From: Candidatus Sabulitectum sp. | GTDB lineage: Bacteria > Fermentibacterota > Fermentibacteria > Fermentibacterales > JCC-6 | Length of the DNA: 39,015 nucleotides | Direction of reading: 5' to 3' | Assembly: GCA_023139045.1 (NCBI GenBank) | Contig: JAGLOJ010000061.1 | Span: 1 to 39,015 of the forward strand | Shown: one piece after another, positions 25,890 to 32,929 of the stretch | Numbering within the stretch: position 1 is the stretch's first letter | Layout: every line of letters starts with the position of its first letter | Notes under the pieces: generated by a model | The model's database searches: none | Told to the model about the DNA's origin: nothing | What the model saw: only the letters and a program-made list of their open reading frames with translations | Made by a program: the position numbers and the translations under genes

Positions 25890-26435
25890 ACGATAGATTA
25901 AAGAATGAAAAACATAGCGTGCTGTTGTTTTTGTATTTGTGATTAGTGGCTTGCGAAAGAGTTAGACTGGGCTAACCAGGAAGGGAGGGGGGCGATAACT
26001 AACTCAATCAGGACAGAAAATGATAATGTCATGGGTCTTCTGAAATCAACTTGCGGACAGAAATAGATTCTTGCAACTGGAAAGGCAGAGTGGAAGATCC
26101 GATAGAATTGGAGGTATCATCGGGATCCAGCGCCAGGGGGTATCGTTAGAGCGCGGAGTGTATTGCCTGGTGCATCACCGAGGAAGATGGGTTCTTCCCG
26201 GTATTCCGTTTTATTGTTTTTCATTGATTCGAGAAGATTCGGTCTGGCTGTGCATTTCGCACAGTTGTTTTATTTCCTGGGAGGAATAGCAGATGCTAGT
26301 TCAGAAAGAGAAAGATCGGTGACTCAATCTGTTTTAATCCAGAGGAGGGCTCAACTCCCCGCCGCTTATGCGTCCGCGGTTGGAGTTTTCATTTTCTTCA
26401 TTTTATCCAATATGACTGGAATGAGAAGGAATGCT
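25890..26435. other. Intergenic region after tonB with an orphan operator
   Basis: About 545 bases. It holds one copy of the 16-bp palindrome (25961-25976) followed by GGGAGG (25983-25988), which looks like the front end of a gene. No coding frame with a recognisable product follows, only short frames with stops. It may be the remains of a fifth regulated gene. Confidence 0.5.
25961..25976. promoter_or_regulatory. Operator palindrome 4
   Basis: GTTAGACTGGGCTAAC: arms GTTAGAC and GGCTAAC, one mismatch. It is followed by a ribosome-binding-like GGGAGG, the same arrangement as palindrome 2 before the receptor gene. Confidence 0.62.
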
Positions 26436-26786
26436 TTACAGCTTACTCAGATGGTTCAGCGATCCGCCGTTGTAGACATTGGTGTAACCTTCTTTTACAA
26501 GAAATCTCTTTGCACTGGCTGATCTCGCGCCACTGGCACAGTAGAGGATTATCGGCGTGCCTTCTATTATTCCCTGTTCTCTTACACCATTCAGGATGTC
26601 TGCAAGAGGAATGTTGATTGAGTTCTTTATGTGACCGTTTCTGTATTCCGGCTGTGATCTCACATCAATGACCTTGCCACCGTTCTTCATGAGTTTTCTG
26701 GCTTCGTCACCGTTAATGTCAGGTCTTGAAGTTAGCATTTTTATCAGTATCAGGACCAGGGGAATTATGATAAGCAGAATTTTCAT
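26436..26786 (-). CDS. Rhodanese-like sulfurtransferase with membrane anchor
   Basis: A 116-residue single-domain rhodanese. Residues 1-16 form a hydrophobic N-terminal helix (anchor or signal). The rhodanese fold follows: VIDVRSQPEYRNGHIKNSIN (39-58), then the active-site loop LYCASGARSA with catalytic Cys 83, ending VYNGGSLNHL. Such proteins carry persulfide sulfur between donors and acceptors such as cyanide or thiols. The ATG has GAGGAA about six bases upstream. It is a lone minus-strand gene with no obvious partner, most likely facing the periplasm or the membrane surface. Confidence 0.85.
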   Translation of the reverse strand: MKILLIIIPLVLILIKMLTSRPDINGDEARKLMKNGGKVIDVRSQPEYRNGHIKNSINIPLADILNGVREQGIIEGTPIILYCASGARSASAKRFLVKEGYTNVYNGGSLNHLSKL

Positions 26787-26900
26787 TTCATTTCCTCTTG
26801 CATTTGGCTATTTTGAAGCAGGTACTATAACAGATGAAACGGAAGCCTGCCGATTAACCAGAATCCCGTTTTTGTTATGGCCCTTTAGATGATGTCTGCT

Positions 26901-26920
26901 ATCAGATATCAGATATCAGA
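26901..26920. repeat. 7-bp tandem repeat
   Basis: ATCAGATATCAGATATCAGA is nearly three copies of ATCAGAT. The joins create GATATC palindromes. Confidence 0.6.
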
Positions 26921-26962
26921 ACTTCCGTTAAAGCAAGAAGAACATTACCCATGGCACAGGGG

Positions 26963-27018
26963 ACAGTGTAGCCGATCACCGGCAGGTGCTGCTGTACATG
27001 TGGTCGGCGCCACGCTGT
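26963..27018. repeat. 56-base imperfect inverted repeat
   Basis: Outer arms ACAGTGT/ACGCTGT and inner arms GCCGATCAC/GTGGTCGGC, each with one T-G wobble, separated by small bulges and a 20-base loop that contains its own GCAG/CTGC mini-hairpin. It could be an RNA structure or the relic of a small mobile element. Confidence 0.45.
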
Positions 27019-27174
27019 AATCAGATCAATGACAGCAGTGAATCTTTTTGCAAGCCAGGGCTTTGGGAAGCAAGAACTATGCGAATGTCACTGATAGTTG
27101 GTCTCCAACTCGACTCAATAATTATTAATGTCTGATATGGCAGTAGATAAGACTAAAAATGACAGAATTACTTC

Positions 27175-27203
27175 TTGACATTGGCATCAACTTCTACTAG
27201 TAT
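27175..27203 (+). promoter_or_regulatory. Promoter of the STAS-like gene
   Basis: TTGACA (27175-27180, perfect), 17-base spacer, TAGTAT (27198-27203). Transcription would start near 27210, just before the ten-G run. Confidence 0.6.
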
Positions 27204-27220
27204 GAAGTTATTGGTAATAC

Positions 27221-27230
27221 GGGGGGGGGG
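27221..27230 (+). repeat. Run of ten G residues
   Basis: A G10 homopolymer immediately before AGGCATG, in the leader at the ribosome-binding site of the next gene. Such tracts slip easily in replication. Confidence 0.7.
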
Positions 27231-27234
27231 AGGC

Positions 27235-27651
27235 ATGGGAAGGCTTATAGCTGAGACCGGGAATTACGCTATCAGTGTAGACAGAGAGGATAGCCGGCTT
27301 TACGTTACACTCAGGGGGTTCTGGCTTGATCCTTTCATGACGCCGGACTATGTAGAAGATATCAGACTGGCCACTGAGAGTCTGGTTTCTCCTTTCACTT
27401 CGCTTGTGGACGTAAGAGAGATGCGCACTCCGGGCCATCTCGTGAGGGATCTGCATATTGAAGCTCAGAAGGTGACCGTTGCCGCCGGTCTCACAAGATC
27501 TGCAGAGGTTTTCCCTAAAGGTATCTCCAAGGAGTTGGAGTTTGAATCCTACTCCGTAGAATCAAAAATCGTCAGAAGGGGTTTCAAGTCAATCGAAGAA
27601 GCGGAAAAGTGGCTTGATCAGCCTGACTGTTCCGCCCCTCAATCTATATGA
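27235..27651 (+). CDS. SpoIIAA/STAS-like small protein
   Basis: A 138-residue soluble protein. The pattern YAISVDREDSRLYVTLRGFW, LVDVREM and the closing FKSIEEAEKWL resembles the SpoIIAA-like/STAS-like fold, in which such proteins act as small regulatory modules. I see no obvious phosphorylatable serine motif, so an anti-anti-sigma role is not shown. The ATG at 27235 is chosen because the promoter's -10 box ends at 27203, too close to the earlier ATG at 27205. If that earlier ATG were used, the ten-G run would be coding. Its 3' end overlaps the convergent Fe-S gene by eight bases. Confidence 0.55.
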   Translation: MGRLIAETGNYAISVDREDSRLYVTLRGFWLDPFMTPDYVEDIRLATESLVSPFTSLVDVREMRTPGHLVRDLHIEAQKVTVAAGLTRSAEVFPKGISKELEFESYSVESKIVRRGFKSIEEAEKWLDQPDCSAPQSI

Positions 27652-27934
27652 AAAAGAGCTTGCAGAAGCACATGCCCTCGGCATCGATTTCCTGTTTAAT
27701 TTCCGGGCAGGGGCAGAGAACATCTTTTCTCGTGTCTAGAGGATGGCTCTGCTTGCATGGGCAGTAGTAGTTACCTTCGGCTGCGAAGTTCATGGTCATA
27801 AGACCAATCACTTTTTCTACCCTTTCTTCATCAGGGTTGAGAATATAACCACCCTTCTCGGCTATTCCCTTTGAGCGGTTCAGGGTGTTTTTGTACTCTT
27901 CGGTGCCTACTGTATGATCCCACGAATTTGCCAT
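27644..27934 (-). CDS. Ferredoxin-thioredoxin reductase catalytic (beta) chain-like protein
   Basis: A 96-residue protein with the FTR-beta cysteine pattern: CPC at 58-60, CPC at 74-76 and CFC at 89-91. In the family these bind a 4Fe-4S cluster next to a redox-active disulfide and pass electrons from ferredoxin to thioredoxin. Non-photosynthetic anaerobes carry stand-alone versions. The histidine of the usual CHC is phenylalanine here (CFC), which may change the cluster's chemistry. The ATG at 27934 has AGGAAGG eight bases before it; an ATG ten codons upstream lacks one. No thioredoxin or variable-chain gene is adjacent. It is followed (minus strand, upstream) by the GT2 gene. Confidence 0.85.
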   Translation of the reverse strand: MANSWDHTVGTEEYKNTLNRSKGIAEKGGYILNPDEERVEKVIGLMTMNFAAEGNYYCPCKQSHPLDTRKDVLCPCPEIKQEIDAEGMCFCKLFFI

Positions 27935-27973
27935 TGAATTGCCTTCCTGAATGTGTGAATTCATTTGTTTCCG

Positions 27974-28933
27974 TCAGTTGCCCAGTTTTTCTCTGATTCG
28001 TCTGGTTTCCATGGCTGTAATTTCTTCAAGCATTTTTCTATTGGCAGAAGAAATATCAGCGATAGACGCGAAGAGAACCAGAAGTATACCGAAGGTTATT
28101 AAGAACAGACCTCCGATACCAAAGGCAGTGAATGGTGAGATCATGCCGGTGATGAACCACCATGAAAGAGTGAAAACATCAAGCAGAATGCCTATGCCGA
28201 TCAGAGAAAATGCCGGTGTTCCATAGAAGCGCCAGGGGGAGTGGCCGTGCGCCACAGAGTACATTGCTTCTGCAGAGAGGTGGGCATAGCGCCAGAGATT
28301 CGAAGCGATCCTGGATTTTCCATGCTCCCTCTCTCCTCTGATTTCTATGGGAATCTCTTTTATTCTGAGGCCCTTTCTTGCAATGTCGATGAGAACTTCC
28401 TGGGTATATGTAAACCTGCTGAAGCAGGCCATCCTCTCCAGGGCCTTCGGCCCGTAAACCCGGAAGCCGCATGTAGCGTCATGTATCTTTGTGTTTGCCA
28501 GATTGCTTACCAGTTTTGCCACTTTCGCATTGCCCCATTTCTTCAAAACGGGCATATCCGGCACCAGTTCAGGGTCTATGAATCTGCTGGCTGTGGAGAA
28601 ATCTGCTTCATTCTCTATCACGGGTCTCGAAAGGGCAGGAATATCTTCAGGGTTGAACTGACCATCTGCATCCATGGTGACCATGAAGTGAAAGCCCTTT
28701 TCTCTGGCGTAAGAAAGCATGGTGCGGAAAGCGGTGCCCAGCCCCATATTTCTGCCGTGGGAAATAACGAAGGCACCGGCATCACGAGCTTCTGCAACCG
28801 TGGAATCAGTGGAACCATCGTCAACAACAAGGACTTCTACATGAGTACCATGCAATTTATGCGGAACAGAGGAAATCACCTGCTTTACGGTGATCTCCTC
28901 GTTCAGTGCGGGAATAGCTACCAGCGTCTTCAT
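27974..28933 (-). CDS. Family 2 glycosyltransferase (polyprenyl-phosphate sugar synthase-like)
   Basis: A 319-residue enzyme of the DPM1/GT2 type. The N-terminus MKTLVAIPALNEE is followed by VLVVDDGSTDST and TMDADGQFNPED (DxD metal site), and by ATCGFRVYG, which reads like the family's acceptor loop. Two C-terminal hydrophobic helices (about 238-300) should anchor it to the inner membrane. It would transfer a sugar from a nucleotide donor to polyprenyl phosphate, which could feed a GT39-type enzyme such as that at 7471-9018 (inference). The ATG at 28933 is the natural start; its promoter leaves almost no leader. It is divergent from the protease gene. Confidence 0.88.
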   Translation of the reverse strand: MKTLVAIPALNEEITVKQVISSVPHKLHGTHVEVLVVDDGSTDSTVAEARDAGAFVISHGRNMGLGTAFRTMLSYAREKGFHFMVTMDADGQFNPEDIPALSRPVIENEADFSTASRFIDPELVPDMPVLKKWGNAKVAKLVSNLANTKIHDATCGFRVYGPKALERMACFSRFTYTQEVLIDIARKGLRIKEIPIEIRGEREHGKSRIASNLWRYAHLSAEAMYSVAHGHSPWRFYGTPAFSLIGIGILLDVFTLSWWFITGMISPFTAFGIGGLFLITFGILLVLFASIADISSANRKMLEEITAMETRRIREKLGN

Positions 28934-28939
28934 GACTGT

Positions 28940-28967
28940 AGTATATAAAGACTGATATTCCCCGCAA
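28940..28967 (-). promoter_or_regulatory. Promoter of the GT2 gene, giving a leaderless mRNA
   Basis: On the minus strand: TTGCGG (28967-28962), 16-base spacer, TATACT (28945-28940). The expected start of transcription, six or seven bases on, falls at about 28933, which is the A of the ATG. No ribosome-binding site precedes the ATG. Confidence 0.5.
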
Positions 28968-29030
28968 GTGTACGGCTCGGGAAGTGCAGGCTTTCCGGGA
29001 CCGATTTCTGCTATTTTCAGGAGGTTATAC

Positions 29031-31469
29031 GTGTACATTGCTTTATTTTTACTGGCTCTGACGCAACTTCAGTTGCCGGTACAATTCGACTTGAGAGATT
29101 ATGGTGGCGAAAATTATGTTACATCGGTAAAGAGCCAGCAGGGTGGAACATGCTGGACTCACGGCACAATGGCAGCCATCGAGTCCAACCTGCTTATGAC
29201 CGGTGTCTGGAAAGACAACGGAGAGGCCGGTGAACCGGCTCTGGCAGAGTATCATCTTGACTGGTGGAACGGCTTTAACGAATGGTACAATTCCGACATC
29301 GACCCATCCACAGGAAGTGGCCTGACTGTTCACATGGGTGGAGACTACCTTGTTTCAACTGCTTATCTATCACGTGGTGACGGAGCTGTCAGAGACATTG
29401 ACGGACAGTCTTACAACGTAGCACCATCCCTGAGTTCACCGGATTTTCACTACTACTATCCGGCAGATGTTGAGTGGCATGTAGTCGGGAACGAACTTTC
29501 ATCATTTGATAGAACTAAAACTGCTCTTATGGAACACGGTGGTATGGCATGCTGTTACTGTGTTAATAGTGCATACATGACAGATTACATACAATACCAG
29601 CCGCCATCCTCTGCGGAACTTCCCAATCATGCAGTTACCATAATCGGCTGGGATGATGACAAGGTTACACAGGCTCCTGAACCGGGTGCCTGGATTGTGA
29701 AGAACAGCTGGGGCACGGGTTGGGGCTTTGACGGCTATTTCTTCATCAGCTACTGGGACAAGTGGTGTGCCCGTGAGCCGTTCATGGGAACGATCTCTTT
29801 TGCAAATGTCCAATTCATGGAATACGATAAATTCTACTATCACGATTACCACGGCTGGCGAGATACATTTACAGGTATAGCCAAGGTAATGAATGCCTTT
29901 GAAGCCACGGATGACCACTATATTTCTGCGATTTCTTTTTTCTCAGCTGCAGACTCTGTAGACTTCACTGCTTCATTTTACGGCAGTTTCAGTGGGGGAG
30001 TGCTTTCAGATCTGATTACCACTGAGAGTGGCTATCATGAGTACAGGGGACTTCATACTGTGGAGCTGACCAGCCCTTTTGAACTCACTCAGGGAGACAG
30101 TGTGTACTTCGTCATGGAATTTTCTAACGGAGGATACCCCTTCGACAGAACTGCGGAAGTGCCTGTTCTGCTCGGAGCATCAACGAGGGTAATTGTTGAG
30201 TCATCTGCTTCAGAGAACGAAAGCTGGTACAATGATGGCTCCTGGCACGATCTGTATGACTGGCCCGATAATCCGTATCCGGGAACTGGCAACTTCTGCT
30301 TAAAGCTTCTTGGATACAATGCTGGAATCGGTATAACACCGGATCAGGACTTGATCTTCCAGGGAGATACAGGAGGTCCGTTCAACCCCGGCTCAGCAGT
30401 ATGGGAGCTGGAGTACATGGGCAGCGGCTCGGTTCAGTATGAGGTTACGCCGGAATCTGTGAACTGGCTTGATCTCACAGGAGTACTCTCCGGCAATATT
30501 TCCCCGGGTGAGATTATTGAGATTACAGCTTCCATTAACATTGAAGCTGATGCTCTGCCTCTCGGGGTGTATACTGCAGATGTTGAATTCTCAAATGTTA
30601 CAAGCGGTATGGGCAGCACCACCAGTACAGTTGTTCTTGTAGTTGGTGATGCCGGTATAATTTATGGCTGGAATATGAATACCAATCCGGGATGGATTAC
30701 GGACGGACTGTGGGAGTGGGGTGTTCCCCAGGGAACGGGTGGTTCTCACGGTAACCCGGATCCCTCCTCGGGATTCACCGGAGAAAACGTATATGGTTAC
30801 AATCTTAGTGGTGACTACGAGCCCAATCTGGCAGAGATGTACCTGACAACAACTGCCATCGACTGCTCAAACCTTTACGGCACACAACTGCGTTTCCAGA
30901 GGTGGTTGGGTGTAGAGAAGAATGAATTTGACCATGCAGCTGTTCAGGTTTCCAGTGACGGTGATACGTGGTTCTCCGTGTGGGAGAACGGTGAAGAAAA
31001 TATAACTGACGGTGACTGGAGTACCAGAATCATTGATATTTCCGCGTTCGCTGATACACAGCCCAACGTCTGGATACGCTGGGTCATGGGAACCACCGAT
31101 CCGGGATGGGAGTACTGCGGTTGGAACCTTGATGATGTGGAAATATGGGCCACAGGAGCTCTCTCTGTGGAAACAGGGGAGGCAGTGCAGGCACTTTCAG
31201 TGCAGCTGACAGGTGTTAACCCTGCTGTTTCCACAACTGCATTTACATGCAGAATTCCATCCAGTGGTCTCCTGACCCTCCAGGTTCATGATCTTTCAGG
31301 AAGAGTAGTAAATACTGTTTTCAGTGGCTCGGTGCCTGGCGGAGATGTAACTGTTCCTTTCAGTCTGACTGATACAGCCGGGCGCAGATTGCCTGCTGGT
31401 ATTTATCCCGTTATGGCTACCTGTAACGGCCAGACTGCAGTTTCCAGACTGGTTGTTATTGATCACTGA
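29031..31469 (+). CDS. Secreted papain-family (C1A) cysteine protease with accessory domains
   Basis: An 812-residue secreted protein. The GTG at 29031 is six bases after AGGAGG and opens a short signal peptide (MYIALFLLALTQLQLP). There is almost no propeptide: the protease starts at once with VQFDLRDYGG and SVKSQQGGTCWTHGTMAAIE. Catalytic residues are Cys 41, His 200 (NHAVTIIGWDDD) and Asn 225 (VKNSWGTGWGFDGYFFISYW), with a Gln at 36-37 for the oxyanion hole. Next come a beta-rich domain often seen behind such proteases, an Ig-like segment (about 440-540), a jelly-roll domain like that of immune-inhibitor-A proteins (about 545-710), and a C-terminal sorting-type module (LTLQVHDLSGRVV, LPAGIYPVMA). 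It is probably surface-bound or exported for protein digestion. Confidence 0.87.
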   Translation: MYIALFLLALTQLQLPVQFDLRDYGGENYVTSVKSQQGGTCWTHGTMAAIESNLLMTGVWKDNGEAGEPALAEYHLDWWNGFNEWYNSDIDPSTGSGLTVHMGGDYLVSTAYLSRGDGAVRDIDGQSYNVAPSLSSPDFHYYYPADVEWHVVGNELSSFDRTKTALMEHGGMACCYCVNSAYMTDYIQYQPPSSAELPNHAVTIIGWDDDKVTQAPEPGAWIVKNSWGTGWGFDGYFFISYWDKWCAREPFMGTISFANVQFMEYDKFYYHDYHGWRDTFTGIAKVMNAFEATDDHYISAISFFSAADSVDFTASFYGSFSGGVLSDLITTESGYHEYRGLHTVELTSPFELTQGDSVYFVMEFSNGGYPFDRTAEVPVLLGASTRVIVESSASENESWYNDGSWHDLYDWPDNPYPGTGNFCLKLLGYNAGIGITPDQDLIFQGDTGGPFNPGSAVWELEYMGSGSVQYEVTPESVNWLDLTGVLSGNISPGEIIEITASINIEADALPLGVYTADVEFSNVTSGMGSTTSTVVLVVGDAGIIYGWNMNTNPGWITDGLWEWGVPQGTGGSHGNPDPSSGFTGENVYGYNLSGDYEPNLAEMYLTTTAIDCSNLYGTQLRFQRWLGVEKNEFDHAAVQVSSDGDTWFSVWENGEENITDGDWSTRIIDISAFADTQPNVWIRWVMGTTDPGWEYCGWNLDDVEIWATGALSVETGEAVQALSVQLTGVNPAVSTTAFTCRIPSSGLLTLQVHDLSGRVVNTVFSGSVPGGDVTVPFSLTDTAGRRLPAGIYPVMATCNGQTAVSRLVVIDH

Positions 31470-31477
31470 CCAATATC

Positions 31478-31506
31478 TGCCCCGGTATCCCTCTGATGCC
31501 GGGGCA
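31478..31506 (+). terminator. Terminator-like hairpin after the protease gene
   Basis: Twelve-bp stem (TGCCCCGGTATC pairing with GATGCCGGGGCA, one T-G wobble), five-base loop, then TTTG. It lies nine bases after the protease stop and eight before the ribosome-binding site of the next gene. Confidence 0.6.
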
Positions 31507-31525
31507 TTTGAATAAGGAGAATGTT

Positions 31526-32926
31526 TTGGCCAGAGTGCTTCTAGTGAATCCACCCTCTTCTATAGATGTCTACAGTGACAGCAAGATCAGAGTTGCGATT
31601 ACATCCGCTCCCTTCGTAACCCTGGGGGCTCTCGCAGGTGCCGTTCTTGAAGACAACCATGATGTCAGGGTAGCTGATCTGATGATAGAAGCAAGACCCC
31701 TGGACGCCTATAGAGATGTACTCCGGAACTGGAAACCGGATTTTGTGGGAATCACATTCACCACTCCTCTTGTTTCAGAAGCCATAACTCTTGCCGCAAC
31801 AGCCAGGGACGAATGCCCTGAGACCATGATCATTGCAGGTGGCATTCATGCATCTACTCTGCCTGGAGAGGTTCTGGGAACAAGCGAATTCGATGTGGTT
31901 GTAATCGGGGAGGGAGAAAACACCCTCAGAGAGCTTTGTATGGGTAATGACCTTCATGGAATTACAGGTATCGCATTTTTTGACCATGATGAATACATTA
32001 TTACAAAACCAAGAGCCCGGATTATGGATCTTGATGATTTGCCCATGCCTGCCTGGCAGCTGTACAATCTGGAGTACTACAGATCACCGCATATTGCATC
32101 AAGAAAGAACCCGGTTGGTTATATGGAGACAAACCGTGGATGCAATCACTTCTGTACCTACTGCAGTCAGACCATATTCGGACACAATGTCAGGGGAAAA
32201 AGTCCCGGGCGGGTGGTTGACGAAATGTTCAGAATGCTCGATCTTGGTTTCAATGATATCCATATCAAAGATGACAATTTTACAGCGGATATTGAGAGGG
32301 CCAAGGTTATCTGCAGGCTTCTTGTCGAGAGAAAATTCTCCGCACCCTGGGCACTCCCCACCGGCGTAAACATTCATGATGTTGACAGTGAGTTTTTTCA
32401 TCTGGCAAAAGCAGCAGGTTGCTACATGGTTTCATTCGGTATTGAAAGTGCTTCTCCAAAGGTTCTCAGGAATGTTAACAAGATGCAGTCTCCTGAAAAG
32501 ATCAGACAGGCAGTAAATATGGCTCATGAGGCCGGTCTTGAAACAGTGGGTTTCTTTATGATTGGTCTCCCCGGAGACACAGAAGAGACTATCCGGGAAA
32601 CAATGAGGTTCGCCTGCAGCCTTCCGCTTACCTATGCCAAAGCATCAATGACCCTTCCTTTTCCGTCCAGTGCCCTGTTCAGACAGATTGACAGTGAAGG
32701 AAGAATTAAATCCAGGAACTGGGACTCCTATAACTTTCACAGTACAACCGATGTCTGGGAGCATGAGAACCTTTCCTGGGATGTTATTCGGAAATACTAC
32801 GGCCTGTTTCACAGAAAGTTTTATTTCAGACCGTCATACATCTGGAACAGGTTCTGGCGTGACATTCGCATGGGATATCTCTGGGATGATATCAAAGCTG
32901 TTCTCTCCAATAACTGGGGTGACTGA
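31526..32926 (+). CDS. B12-binding-domain radical SAM enzyme
   Basis: A 466-residue protein with the BchE/HpnJ-like layout. An N-terminal cobalamin-binding-type Rossmann domain (ARVLLVNPPSS, DFVGITFTTPL, MIIAGGIHASTLP, VVIGEGENTLREL) precedes a radical SAM core with Cys 206, 210 and 213 in CNHFCTYC. MVSFGIESASPKVLRN and FFMIGLPGDTEETI are further core blocks. The B12 domain has no DxHxxG motif that I can see, as in several active members. Such enzymes do methylations or ring formations on lipids and cofactors. The TTG at 31526 is chosen for AAGGAG six bases before it. The next gene starts four bases after its stop. Confidence 0.85.
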   Translation: MARVLLVNPPSSIDVYSDSKIRVAITSAPFVTLGALAGAVLEDNHDVRVADLMIEARPLDAYRDVLRNWKPDFVGITFTTPLVSEAITLAATARDECPETMIIAGGIHASTLPGEVLGTSEFDVVVIGEGENTLRELCMGNDLHGITGIAFFDHDEYIITKPRARIMDLDDLPMPAWQLYNLEYYRSPHIASRKNPVGYMETNRGCNHFCTYCSQTIFGHNVRGKSPGRVVDEMFRMLDLGFNDIHIKDDNFTADIERAKVICRLLVERKFSAPWALPTGVNIHDVDSEFFHLAKAAGCYMVSFGIESASPKVLRNVNKMQSPEKIRQAVNMAHEAGLETVGFFMIGLPGDTEETIRETMRFACSLPLTYAKASMTLPFPSSALFRQIDSEGRIKSRNWDSYNFHSTTDVWEHENLSWDVIRKYYGLFHRKFYFRPSYIWNRFWRDIRMGYLWDDIKAVLSNNWGD

Positions 32927-32929
32927 TCT

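Larger units (their letters stand above)
26787..27234. other. Intergenic region with repeats, a long imperfect hairpin and a promoter
   Basis: About 450 bases between divergent genes. Contents: a 7-bp tandem repeat (26901-26920), an imperfect inverted repeat (26963-27018), a promoter (27175-27203) and a run of ten Gs (27221-27230). No gene is visible. Confidence 0.5.

Noticed and set aside
26071..26522. Two plus-strand open frames (72 and 119 residues) after tonB
   Set aside because: Composition is unlike a real protein, there is no ribosome-binding site or family resemblance, and the longer one overlaps the end of the well-supported rhodanese gene on the other strand.
26901..26920. Possible CRISPR array
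   Set aside because: Only a 7-bp tandem repeat of under three units, with no spacers and no cas genes.
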